18,440 bases of DNA, from assembly GCA_945898105.1 (NCBI GenBank), contig CAMDHL010000012.1, positions 1 through 18,440 on the forward strand, written 5' to 3'. Shown piece after piece: positions 8,111 through 18,440 of this stretch (position 1 is the stretch's first letter; the number at the start of each line of letters is the position of its first letter). The DNA is from Comamonas sp. lk (GTDB taxonomy: Bacteria > Pseudomonadota > Gammaproteobacteria > Burkholderiales > Burkholderiaceae_C). Position numbers and translations under genes: made by a program. A model generated the notes under the pieces. The model was not told the origin of the DNA and made no database searches. It saw only the letters and a list, made by a program, of their open reading frames with translations.

Positions 8111-9940
8111 ATGAGCAGTAAACAAATCCGCAATATTGCGATCATTGCGCACGTTGACCACGGCAAAACCACGATGGTGGACCAGTTGTTGCGCCAATCC
8201 GGTACTTTTGCAGACCACGAAAAAGTGGTTGACACCGTGATGGACAACAATGCGATTGAACGCGAGCGTGGCATCACGATCCTAGCCAAGAACTGCGCCG
8301 TAAGCTGGGAGGGCACCCACATCAATATCGTCGATACGCCCGGACACGCGGACTTCGGCGGCGAGGTGGAGCGCGCACTGTCTATGGTTGACGGAGTGGT
8401 TCTTTTGATCGATGCGCAAGAAGGCCCGATGCCACAAACTCGTTTTGTGACGAAGAAGGCACTAGCCCTAGGCCTCAAACCAATCGTTGTCGTCAACAAA
8501 GTGGACAAGCCAGGTTCCAATCCGGATATGGTGGTCAATGCGGCTTTTGACTTGTTTGACAAACTCGGCGCGACCGATGAGCAGTTGGATTTCCCGGTCG
8601 TTTATGCCTCTGGTATTAACGGTTGGACCTCGATGGAGCAGGGCGCTGCCGGTGAGCAGTGGGGGCCGGATATGTCCGCCTTGTTCAACACCATATTGAG
8701 CCATGTGCCGCCGCAAGACGGCGACCCCGAAGCCGCATTACAGCTGCAAATTTCAGCGCTTGATTTCTCTACTTTTGTCGGTCGCATCGGCGTAGGCCGG
8801 ATCAGCGCGGGCACGCTTAAAACCGGCCAGGATGTACTGGTGATGTCTGGTGAAGATGGCCCGGTGGTCAAAGGCCGTGTAAACCAAGTGCTGACCTTCC
8901 AGGGCCTGGATCGCGTGCAGGTAACCGAAGCCGGGCCCGGCGAAATTGTGCTTATCAACGGCATAACTGACATTGGCATTGGTGTCACGGTAACCGACCC
9001 GCTGCGTCCGGCGCCCCTGCCCATGCTCAAGATCGATGAGCCAACGCTAATCATGAATTTTTGCGTCAACACCTCGCCTCTGGCAGGTCGTGAAGGCAAA
9101 TATGTCACAAGCCGCCAGCTTTGGGACCGTCTGCAAAAAGAGCTGCAACACAACGTCGCGCTGCGGGTGAAAGAAACCGATGAAGAAGGAATTTTCGAAG
9201 TCGCAGGACGTGGTGAATTGCACTTAACAATTTTGCTGGAAAACATGCGCCGTGAAGGCTATGAGATGGCAGTTTCCAAGCCCCGCGTAGTGTTTCGCGA
9301 TGTGGATGGCGAACGCCACGAACCTATCGAGTTGGTCACCGCCGATATTGAAGAGCAGCACCAGGGCGGCGTCATGCAGGCGCTGGGCGAGCGTAAAGGC
9401 GAATTGGTAAATATGGAGCCAGATGGACGCGGGCGTGTACGTTTGGAATACCGCATTCCAGCGCGCGGCTTGATCGGCTTCACGAACGAGTTCATGAACC
9501 TGACACGTGGCTCGGGTTTGATTTCGAATATCTTTGACAGCTACGAGCCGCATAAAGGCGACATCGGTGGGCGTAAAAATGGCGTCTTGATATCCATGGA
9601 CGACGGCGAGATTTTCACCTACGCGTTGGGCAAGCTCGATGACCGGGGGCGTATGTTTGTGCGCGCAAATGACCCGGTGTACGAAGGCATGATTGTGGGC
9701 ATCCACAACCGTGACAACGACCTAGTGGTCAATGCCACACGCACCAAGCAATTGACTAACTTCCGCGTCTCCGGCAAAGAAGATGCGATCAAGGTTACGC
9801 CACCCATCGACTTGAATTTGGAGTACGGTGTCGAGTTCATTGAAGACGATGAGCTAGTTGAAATAACTCCTAAGAGCGTTCGCCTGCGCAAACGCTTCCT
9901 TAAAGAGCACGAGCGCAAAAAAGCCAGCCGCGGCGCCTAA
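8111..9940 (+). CDS. typA: Ribosome-associated translational GTPase TypA/BipA
   Basis: TypA/BipA is an EF-G-like GTPase that binds the 70S ribosome, aids 50S assembly, and matters in cold and other stress. The 609-residue protein has the GTPase motifs AHVDHGKT (13-20), ERGIT (52-56), DTPGH (75-79) and NKVD (129-132). The beta-barrel domain II follows, then EF-G-like domains III and V, and the BipA-specific C-terminal domain with FTNEFMNLTRGSG, GDIGGRKNGVLISMDDG and KSVRLRKRFLKEHERKK. Length is normal. It begins 36 bases after truB behind an A-rich purine stretch (GAAAGAAAGA). No terminator was seen between truB and typA, so it may be the last translation gene of the rimP operon. Confidence 0.97.
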   Translation: MSSKQIRNIAIIAHVDHGKTTMVDQLLRQSGTFADHEKVVDTVMDNNAIERERGITILAKNCAVSWEGTHINIVDTPGHADFGGEVERALSMVDGVVLLIDAQEGPMPQTRFVTKKALALGLKPIVVVNKVDKPGSNPDMVVNAAFDLFDKLGATDEQLDFPVVYASGINGWTSMEQGAAGEQWGPDMSALFNTILSHVPPQDGDPEAALQLQISALDFSTFVGRIGVGRISAGTLKTGQDVLVMSGEDGPVVKGRVNQVLTFQGLDRVQVTEAGPGEIVLINGITDIGIGVTVTDPLRPAPLPMLKIDEPTLIMNFCVNTSPLAGREGKYVTSRQLWDRLQKELQHNVALRVKETDEEGIFEVAGRGELHLTILLENMRREGYEMAVSKPRVVFRDVDGERHEPIELVTADIEEQHQGGVMQALGERKGELVNMEPDGRGRVRLEYRIPARGLIGFTNEFMNLTRGSGLISNIFDSYEPHKGDIGGRKNGVLISMDDGEIFTYALGKLDDRGRMFVRANDPVYEGMIVGIHNRDNDLVVNATRTKQLTNFRVSGKEDAIKVTPPIDLNLEYGVEFIEDDELVEITPKSVRLRKRFLKEHERKKASRGA

Positions 9941-9968
9941 ATCTACCGAGAAATTTGGAGCTTAGAAA

Positions 9969-11078
9969 ATGTCTGAATTTCTGGTGATTGAAGAGCGGGG
10001 CGGTGTGGGCCTAATCACGCTGTCACGCCCTAAGGCCATGAATGCACTAAGCCTGGGTATGGTGCGCGGCATCTTGGGTGCTTTGCGCCGGTGGAAAGCG
10101 GATCCGGCTATCTATGCAATTGCCATGCGGGGCAGTGATAAAAACGGGCCCTTCGGTAACTTTTGCGCCGGTGGAGATATCCGTTTTTTCCATGAGGTAG
10201 CGCTAGCGGGCACGCCGGAGTTGGAAGACTTCTTCACCGAAGAATACGCACTCAACTATCTGACGCATCACCTGGGCAAGCCACTGATCGCGTTTTTGGA
10301 TGGGATTGTGTTCGGTGGTGGTATGGGTTTGTGCCAAGGGGCAACGCACCGACTAGTAACTCAACGTACCAAAATGGCCATGCCCGAAACCTTGATCGGC
10401 CTGTTTGCTGATGTGGGCGGCGGCTATTTCCTGAGCCGTTGTCCTGGCGCGGCGGGCGAATGGCTGGCGCTGACGGGGCAACATATTGATGCTGACCAGG
10501 CCATTTCACTGGACCTGGCGGACTGGCACATCGAGGCGGAACAGCAAGGCGCTGCATGGGAGTCCTTAAGCTCACTTGATTGGAGCCATGCCAATGCACT
10601 GGACGCTTGGTTGCAGGCATTTACTGCGACTGCGCAGCCTGGCCCCGCTTACCCGGATATGCCGACTTGGAATTTGATAAACAGACATTTTTCGCAGACT
10701 ACAGTCAGCGACATACTCCAATCGCTGGAAGCCGATGCGCAGGTCTGGGCGCAAGACACGGCGACCGGTTTACGTAAGCGCTCGCCGTTAATGCTGCATG
10801 TGGCTTTAGAGCATGTGCGCCGCGCCCGATCAATGTCCTTGGCAGACGACTTGCGAATGGAGCGTGACATGGTCCGCCATTGCTTTCATAGCGCGCATCT
10901 GGGGCGCAGTGGCGCTGGCACAGACACGGTGGAAGGCATTCGCGCGCTGGTGATTGATAAGGATCAAAACCCGAAATGGAAGCCCGCGCGGGTGGAAGAT
11001 GTGACACCAGATATGGTGGAGCCATTCTTCCAAAGCCCTTGGCCGGTTTTTGCCCATCCGCTAAAAGACTTGGTGTAG
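9969..11078 (+). CDS. Enoyl-CoA hydratase/isomerase family protein, 3-hydroxyisobutyryl-CoA hydrolase-like
   Basis: The 369-residue protein belongs to the crotonase superfamily in its longer 3-hydroxyisobutyryl-CoA hydrolase form (valine breakdown: 3-hydroxyisobutyryl-CoA + water to 3-hydroxyisobutyrate + CoA). Visible signs are the N-terminal LITLSRPKAMNALS, the oxyanion-hole segments NFCAGGDI (64-71) and GIVFGGGMGL (112-121), and MPETLIGLFADVGGGYFLSR. In the last, E140 and D148 match the spacing of the two catalytic acids of human HIBCH. The C-terminal ECH_2 extension (LRMERDMVRHCF, then FFQSPWPVF near the end) is also typical. GGAG (9957-9960) is 8 bases before the ATG. It follows typA by 28 bases and may be read through from it, though the functions are unrelated. 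Substrate not proven. Confidence 0.87.
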   Translation: MSEFLVIEERGGVGLITLSRPKAMNALSLGMVRGILGALRRWKADPAIYAIAMRGSDKNGPFGNFCAGGDIRFFHEVALAGTPELEDFFTEEYALNYLTHHLGKPLIAFLDGIVFGGGMGLCQGATHRLVTQRTKMAMPETLIGLFADVGGGYFLSRCPGAAGEWLALTGQHIDADQAISLDLADWHIEAEQQGAAWESLSSLDWSHANALDAWLQAFTATAQPGPAYPDMPTWNLINRHFSQTTVSDILQSLEADAQVWAQDTATGLRKRSPLMLHVALEHVRRARSMSLADDLRMERDMVRHCFHSAHLGRSGAGTDTVEGIRALVIDKDQNPKWKPARVEDVTPDMVEPFFQSPWPVFAHPLKDLV

Positions 11079-11172
11079 CGCCCAAAAACTCGACGCAACC
11101 ATTGATACCTGGCGTCTCTGGCGCTTCTTGCACGAAGTCGCATCGGTCATCGCGTGTATGGCCTGCAAAAGA

Positions 11173-11646
11173 CTATCTGTGGTGCACCTTCATGGCGCGC
11201 TCCACCTCGCGCTTGCCTTCACGGTCTTTAATGGTGTCACGTTTATCGTGCTCCGCCTTGCCTTTAGCAAGAGCGATGTCACATTTGATTTTGCCCGCTT
11301 TCCAATGCAAATTGATAGGCACTAAGGTGTAGCCTTTTTGGTCGACTTTCCCGATCAAGCGTTTGATCTCCGCTTTGTGCATCAGCAATTTGCGGGTCCG
11401 CACCTTGTCCGGGTTGATATGGGTAGACGCCGTGTTGAGTGGGTGGATTTGCAGGCCAATGATGAATAGCTCGCCGTTGCGCACCACCACATAACCGTCC
11501 GTTAACTGCACTTTTCCCTCGCGTAGGGATTTGACTTCCCAGCCTTCCAACACCAGTCCGGCCTCAAAGCGCTCTTCAAAAAAATAATCGAATGCCGCCT
11601 TTTTGTTATCGGCAATGCGGGCGGAGGTATCGGGTTTTTTGGCCAT
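11173..11646 (-). CDS. smpB: SsrA (tmRNA)-binding protein SmpB
   Basis: SmpB brings tmRNA to stalled ribosomes for trans-translation. The 157-residue product has the OB-fold core beginning [20 protein letters not shown], then [41 protein letters not shown] and [15 protein letters not shown]. The family's charged C-terminal tail follows ([20 protein letters not shown]), which enters the mRNA channel. The start is ATG at 11644-11646; an upstream in-frame ATG at 11698-11700 would add 18 non-family residues. No Shine-Dalgarno is seen on its strand: the region just upstream reads C-rich in the mRNA sense. It is convergent with the hydrolase-like gene, 94 bases away, and divergent from ratA, a common smpB-ratAB arrangement. 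Confidence 0.96.
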   Translation of the reverse strand: MAKKPDTSARIADNKKAAFDYFFEERFEAGLVLEGWEVKSLREGKVQLTDGYVVVRNGELFIIGLQIHPLNTASTHINPDKVRTRKLLMHKAEIKRLIGKVDQKGYTLVPINLHWKAGKIKCDIALAKGKAEHDKRDTIKDREGKREVERAMKVHHR

Positions 11647-11700
11647 GGCGCTCGGGAGGAGGGGGCGGCGGAGCCAGGTCGCAGGCTCAAGGGCCTTCAC

Positions 11701-11706
11701 TACAAT
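11701..11706 (+). promoter_or_regulatory. Possible -10 box for ratA-rnfH
   Basis: TACAAT lies 20 bases before the ratA ATG in the 80-base gap shared with divergent smpB. No good -35 was found. If real, the leader is only about 14 bases. Confidence 0.3.
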
Positions 11707-11726
11707 CCGCGCGCAAGCCCCATTCT

Positions 11727-12173
11727 ATGAAAACCGTTCACAAGTCTGTTCTGCTGTGGTACAGCCCCGCGCAAATGTACGCCTTGGTGACGGACGTGGC
11801 GAGTTATCCACAGTTCCTGCCTTGGTGCGATAAGGCCCAGGTTTTGCAGCAGGACCATGCCGGTATGACAGCTGAAGTCGGTATCGCCTTTGGCGGCATT
11901 CACCAAAGTTTTACCACCCGCAACACCCACACTGCGCCCAGCCAGGTGGATATGCAATTGGTCAAAGGCCCATTTTCCAATCTGGACGGGCAATGGCTTT
12001 TCTTGCCGGTAGGCGATGGCTCACAACAGGCCAGCAAAGTAGAGCTTTCCTTGCACTACGGTTTTTCCAGCGCCACATTGGGTGCTTTGGTGGGGCCGGT
12101 GTTTGACAAGATTGCTGCCACCCTGGTGGACGCCTTCGTTAAACGTGCGCAACAGGTGTATGGCGATGCATGA
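11727..12173 (+). CDS. ratA: RatA family protein (COQ10/START-domain, polyketide cyclase-like)
   Basis: The 148-residue protein has the START-like fold of the COQ10/RatA family: MKTVHKSVLLWYSPAQMYALV, then the hallmark VASYPQFLPWC (24-34), the strand region VGIAFGGIHQSFTTRN, and the C-terminal helix LVGPVFDKIAATLVDAFVKRAQQVYG. In E. coli RatA was reported to bind the 50S subunit and block subunit joining, and the family is related to ubiquinone-binding COQ10, so the physiological role is debated. The start at 11727 fits the family N-terminus; the frame is open upstream but over unrelated residues. There is no clear Shine-Dalgarno and the leader is probably very short. It overlaps rnfH by a few bases and is divergent from smpB. 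Confidence 0.92.
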   Translation: MKTVHKSVLLWYSPAQMYALVTDVASYPQFLPWCDKAQVLQQDHAGMTAEVGIAFGGIHQSFTTRNTHTAPSQVDMQLVKGPFSNLDGQWLFLPVGDGSQQASKVELSLHYGFSSATLGALVGPVFDKIAATLVDAFVKRAQQVYGDA

Positions 12174-12546
12174 GGCTTTGGACACAGAAAGTGCGGACAA
12201 CACCGCGCCTGCAACTATCCATGTTGATGTGGTTTACTCGCCTAGCGCCCGGCTAGTCCACCACCAATCGGTGCAGCTGCCGGCTGGCTGCCAGCTCGGG
12301 CAGGCGCTGATCGCTCTGGCGAAGGTCTTGGGCGTACAAGTCGAGTCCCTCATGAACTTGGAAGTTGGTATTTGGGGGCTTCGCTGCCCAAAAGACCGCG
12401 TTCTGGACTCTGGCGACCGCATCGAGTTTTACCGCCCTTTGCGGGTGGACCCCAAAGTGGCCCGACGCGAGCGTTTTGTGCGCCAGGGCGCCAAAACTGC
12501 CGGTTTATTCGCCAAAAAACGTCCTGGCGCCAAAGCAGGTTACTAG
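12166..12546 (+). CDS. rnfH: RnfH family (UPF0125) ubiquitin-like fold protein
   Basis: RnfH/RatB is a small beta-grasp protein of unclear function that is usually encoded next to ratA. The 126-residue product shows the family pattern: [21 protein letters not shown], a helix [14 protein letters not shown], then [29 protein letters not shown] and the basic tail [12 protein letters not shown]. Two nearby starts are possible, 12160 (MAMHEAL) and 12166 (MHEAL). The second is preferred because an AGG at 12154-12156 is nine bases before it. Either one overlaps the end of ratA (stop at 12171-12173), so translation is probably coupled. The basic C-terminal ~25 residues ([10 protein letters not shown] at the end) are likely disordered. 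Confidence 0.92.
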   Translation: MHEALDTESADNTAPATIHVDVVYSPSARLVHHQSVQLPAGCQLGQALIALAKVLGVQVESLMNLEVGIWGLRCPKDRVLDSGDRIEFYRPLRVDPKVARRERFVRQGAKTAGLFAKKRPGAKAGY

Positions 12547-14088
<1,542 letters not shown>

Positions 14089-14105
14089 AACAAGCCATTG
14101 ACCTG

Positions 14106-15737
14106 ATGTCGCACCAAAAAATACTGATACTGGACTTCGGTTCGCAAGTTACCCAATTAATTGCCCGGCGCGTGCGCGAAGCGCATGTATTTTGCGAGGT
14201 ACACCCTTGTGACGTTAGCGAGGAATGGTTGCGCGCCTATGCGCGCGATGGTCAATTGAAGGGAATCATCCTTTCGGGTAGCCACGCTAGCGCCTACGAG
14301 GAAGATACGGAGAAAGCGCCGCAAGGCGTCTTTGAATTGGGCATTCCGGTGCTGGGTATTTGCTACGGCATGCAAACCATGGCCCAGCAACTAGGTGGGC
14401 GGGTGCAAAGCGGCACGCTTCGCGAATTCGGCCATGCGGATGTGCGCGCCCATGGCCATACCGCTTTGCTCGATGGCATACAGGACTACGCCACTCCGAT
14501 GGGGCACGGCATGCTGCAAGTCTGGATGAGTCATGGCGATAAGGTGACGGATTTGCCCCATGGCTTTAAGCTGATGGCCAGCACCGATAGCTGCCCGATT
14601 GCCGGTATGGCTGACGAAGAGCGCCGTTTTTATGGTGTGCAGTTCCACCCTGAAGTGACCCACACCAAACGCGGTGCGGCGATTTTGGAGCGCTTTGTTC
14701 TCGACATCTGTGGCACCAAGGCCGACTGGATCATGGGTGATTACATCTCGGAAGCTGTCGAGAAGATTCGCGCTCAGGTGGGCACCGAAGAGGTCATTTT
14801 GGGTCTGTCCGGCGGGGTCGATTCCTCGGTGGCCGCGGCGCTGATTCACCGAGCCATTGGCGACCAACTTACTTGCGTATTCGTTGACCATGGGCTTTTG
14901 CGTCTCAACGAAGGCGACGCAGTGATGGAGATGTTTGCGGGAAAACTGCACGCCAAAGTTATCCGCGTGGACGTGGCTGATTTATTCTTGGGTAAGTTAG
15001 CGGGCGTGTCGGATCCGGAGGCCAAGCGCAAAATTATTGGCGGATTATTTGTGGACGTTTTCAAAGCGGAAGCGGCCAAACTCAAAGCCGGGCAGGGCGT
15101 CCTGGGTGCTGTGGTGAAGGGTGCAACCTTTCTCGCCCAGGGCACTATTTATCCGGACGTCATCGAGTCCGGTGGCGCCAAAACCAAAAAAGCAGTCACG
15201 ATCAAAAGCCACCACAACGTGGGTGGACTGCCCGAGCAATTAGGCTTGAAACTGCTAGAGCCTCTGCGCGATTTATTCAAAGACGAAGTGCGCGAACTCG
15301 GCGTGGCGTTGGGCTTGCCCGCCGCCATGGTCTATCGCCACCCATTCCCCGGCCCGGGCCTGGGAGTGCGCATATTAGGCGAGGTAAACAAAGAATATGC
15401 CGACCTACTGCGCCGCGCCGATGCCATATTTATCGAGGAACTGCGAAATTTTCGCGACGACGAAAGCGGTAAAAACTGGTACGAACTGACTAGCCAGGCC
15501 TTTGCCGTTTTCCTGCCCGTCAAAAGTGTGGGCGTTATGGGTGATGGCCGTACATACGACTATGTGGTTGCGCTGCGCGCGGTACAAACCACCGACTTTA
15601 TGACTGCCGACTGGGCTGAGTTGCCATATGCCTTGCTGAAAAAGGTTTCTGGTCGCATCATTAATGAAGTTCGCGGTATAAATCGCGTCACTTACGACGT
15701 TTCTAGTAAACCGCCGGCAACTATTGAGTGGGAGTAA
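14106..15737 (+). CDS. guaA: GMP synthase (glutamine-hydrolysing)
   Basis: GuaA aminates XMP to GMP using glutamine and ATP. The 543-residue protein has the N-terminal class I glutamine amidotransferase domain with [21 protein letters not shown], the nucleophile Cys86 in GICYGMQ, and the His181/Glu183 pair in QFHPEV. The ATP pyrophosphatase P-loop SGGVDSS (235-241) and the C-terminal dimerisation domain ([12 protein letters not shown] ... [18 protein letters not shown]) follow. Length is normal. The ATG at 14106 (MSHQKILIL) fits the family. The frame is open to a TTG at 14085 that overlaps the guaB stop by four bases and would add 7 residues; no clear Shine-Dalgarno decides between them. The gap to guaB is 17 bases. 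Confidence 0.97.
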   Translation: MSHQKILILDFGSQVTQLIARRVREAHVFCEVHPCDVSEEWLRAYARDGQLKGIILSGSHASAYEEDTEKAPQGVFELGIPVLGICYGMQTMAQQLGGRVQSGTLREFGHADVRAHGHTALLDGIQDYATPMGHGMLQVWMSHGDKVTDLPHGFKLMASTDSCPIAGMADEERRFYGVQFHPEVTHTKRGAAILERFVLDICGTKADWIMGDYISEAVEKIRAQVGTEEVILGLSGGVDSSVAAALIHRAIGDQLTCVFVDHGLLRLNEGDAVMEMFAGKLHAKVIRVDVADLFLGKLAGVSDPEAKRKIIGGLFVDVFKAEAAKLKAGQGVLGAVVKGATFLAQGTIYPDVIESGGAKTKKAVTIKSHHNVGGLPEQLGLKLLEPLRDLFKDEVRELGVALGLPAAMVYRHPFPGPGLGVRILGEVNKEYADLLRRADAIFIEELRNFRDDESGKNWYELTSQAFAVFLPVKSVGVMGDGRTYDYVVALRAVQTTDFMTADWAELPYALLKKVSGRIINEVRGINRVTYDVSSKPPATIEWE

Positions 15738-16825
15738 TGTCTGCATTCAGTTTCCTGGGCAAAGAAAATCCTAATCCCATAGGGCGGCGGCGCGCCTTGC
15801 GTTGGTTGGGTGCGCCTGTTGCGGCGCTGGCGTCTTCATCCGCTTTGCCAGATGAATTGTGGATTTCAGATACACACTCCCACTCTGCAATGCGCTTCAA
15901 CGACAGCAGCTGTCTGCGCTGTGAATTGACCCAATCGGGCGTGAGCCTTTTGTCTTGGGCTTTGGTCGCTGACGGGCCCTTTATCCAACGTATGCCCAAT
16001 GGCGGAATACAGGTTAATTTCAAAGCGAACCCCGAACAATTCCGCGAGGCCTTTAATCGCATGCTCAAAGGTATGCAACGGCGCATCAGAGCAGAAAATT
16101 TGCAACTGGCACTAAACCCGGATGACATAGAGAAGGCGCTGCAAGGGCAATTACATATTGTGCTGTCCACCGAGGGCGCGCAATACCTGGGTGGCGATCC
16201 GCTGCACCTGGATGTGGTTTACGCACAAGGCGTTAGGCAAATCGGCTTAGGTCATTTTGTGGAAGGTGATTTGCTCGATATCCGAACCGAAGCGCCTAAG
16301 CTGGGTGGTTTAAGTGAACTAGGGCGAGAGGTCATCCGCCGTTGCAACGCTTTGGGCATTTTGGTCGATCTGGCCCATGCGACTGACCAAGCAGTGGCGC
16401 AGGCTTTGGAGGTGTCGCAGCAGCCGATGCTTTGGTCGCACAGCGCCATTACGCGGCAGGCGACCGACTGGAGAAGTCGGAATAACCATGTTATGAGCAT
16501 TAGCTTAGCCAACGCCAAGGTGCTCGCTCAGCGCGGTGGCGTAGTGGGCATCTGGCCCAGTCGCTTCAATTTTGACGATGCGCGGGCCTATGTGGCAGCC
16601 TTGGGCGAGGCGGTTTCCATGATCGGCGAAGATCATGTTGCTTTCGGAACCGATATGCAAGGCCTGGCGCCGGCCTCCACCATGATGACGACCTATAGCG
16701 GTATGCGCGAGGTGGTTAATTCAATGCTTGCGAGTAATATGCCCGAGTCAACAGTACGCAAGCTGGCTGGCGAAAATTACGCGCGCTTGCTAAAGACCGT
16801 GATGCAAGCGCGCAGCATTGCCTAA
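15737..16825 (+). CDS. Peptidase M19 (membrane dipeptidase) family protein with Tat-like leader
   Basis: The 362-residue protein matches the renal/membrane dipeptidase fold, a metal-dependent TIM barrel that cleaves dipeptides. The core pattern is clear: ISDTHSHS (43-50), TEG with E146, GGLSELGREVIRRCNALGIL, VDLAHAT with H214, WSHSA with H235 and HVAFGTDMQG with D306. These line up with human ligands H20, E125, H198 and H219 and catalytic D288. The second metal-binding residue, normally Asp (DGHND), is His49 here. The N-terminus GRRRALRWLGAPVAALASSS looks like a twin-arginine export signal, so the protein is probably periplasmic. The ATG overlaps the guaA stop (TAATG); a GTG at 15728 is an alternative start. 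Substrate unknown. Confidence 0.85.
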   Translation: MSAFSFLGKENPNPIGRRRALRWLGAPVAALASSSALPDELWISDTHSHSAMRFNDSSCLRCELTQSGVSLLSWALVADGPFIQRMPNGGIQVNFKANPEQFREAFNRMLKGMQRRIRAENLQLALNPDDIEKALQGQLHIVLSTEGAQYLGGDPLHLDVVYAQGVRQIGLGHFVEGDLLDIRTEAPKLGGLSELGREVIRRCNALGILVDLAHATDQAVAQALEVSQQPMLWSHSAITRQATDWRSRNNHVMSISLANAKVLAQRGGVVGIWPSRFNFDDARAYVAALGEAVSMIGEDHVAFGTDMQGLAPASTMMTTYSGMREVVNSMLASNMPESTVRKLAGENYARLLKTVMQARSIA

Positions 16826-16834
16826 ATCCTCACC

Positions 16835-18440
<1,606 letters not shown>

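Noticed and set aside
11079..11172. Possible bidirectional terminator between the convergent hydrolase-like gene and smpB
   Set aside because: Only a short imperfect pairing (CTTC/GAAG) was found and no T-run on either strand, so no terminator is called.
11804..11812. TTATCCACA, a perfect DnaA-box sequence
   Set aside because: It lies within ratA and encodes part of the conserved SYPQFLPWC motif; a single copy with no AT-rich origin features nearby.

Overview
The window looks like the core chromosome of a betaproteobacterium of the order Burkholderiales, probably close to Comamonadaceae. The grounds are the gene order rimP-nusA-infB-rbfA-truB-typA, the smpB / ratA-rnfH divergent pair followed by guaB-guaA, the protein sequences themselves, and repeated TACAAT -10 boxes. 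Base composition is moderately GC-rich by eye. No tRNA, rRNA, CRISPR array, insertion sequence or phage gene was seen.

Layout. (1) Positions 1-1068, minus strand: a [2Fe-2S] small subunit followed by the N-terminal part of a molybdopterin large subunit of the xanthine dehydrogenase / aerobic CO dehydrogenase superfamily; the operon runs off the left edge. (2) 1069-1576: a 508-base gap with upstream sequence for the minus-strand operon and, on the plus strand, a sigma70-like promoter followed at once by a terminator-like hairpin in the rimP leader. (3) 1577-9940: a tightly packed plus-strand translation/transcription cluster: rimP (30S maturation), nusA (elongation/antitermination), infB (initiation factor IF2), rbfA (16S maturation), truB (tRNA psi55) and typA (ribosome-associated GTPase). 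A 3-hydroxyisobutyryl-CoA-hydrolase-like gene follows (9969-11078). (4) 11173-12546: smpB (trans-translation) on minus, divergent from overlapping ratA and rnfH on plus. (5) 12619-18440: guaB and guaA (the two steps from IMP to GMP), then a membrane-dipeptidase (M19) protein with a Tat-like leader, a PaiB-like FMN-binding protein, and tadA. Small gaps and overlaps suggest one transcription unit.

The most unusual object is the last frame, 17485 to the right edge. It encodes a complete TadA tRNA adenosine deaminase joined without a stop codon to a haloalkane-dehalogenase-type alpha/beta hydrolase. The junction follows a run of seven T's in the phase of a -1 slippery heptamer (T TTT TTT); a -1 shift reaches TAA immediately. 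Loss of one T would instead end TadA at a TGA overlapping the hydrolase ATG (ATGA). So this is either a real fusion, possibly giving TadA alone by recoding or slippage, or two genes merged by a homopolymer length error. The TadA-like residues just after the T-run (FFKPKR) favour the printed frame. Secondary points are the short attenuator-like rimP leader and an M19 protein with His in place of the usual metal-binding Asp.
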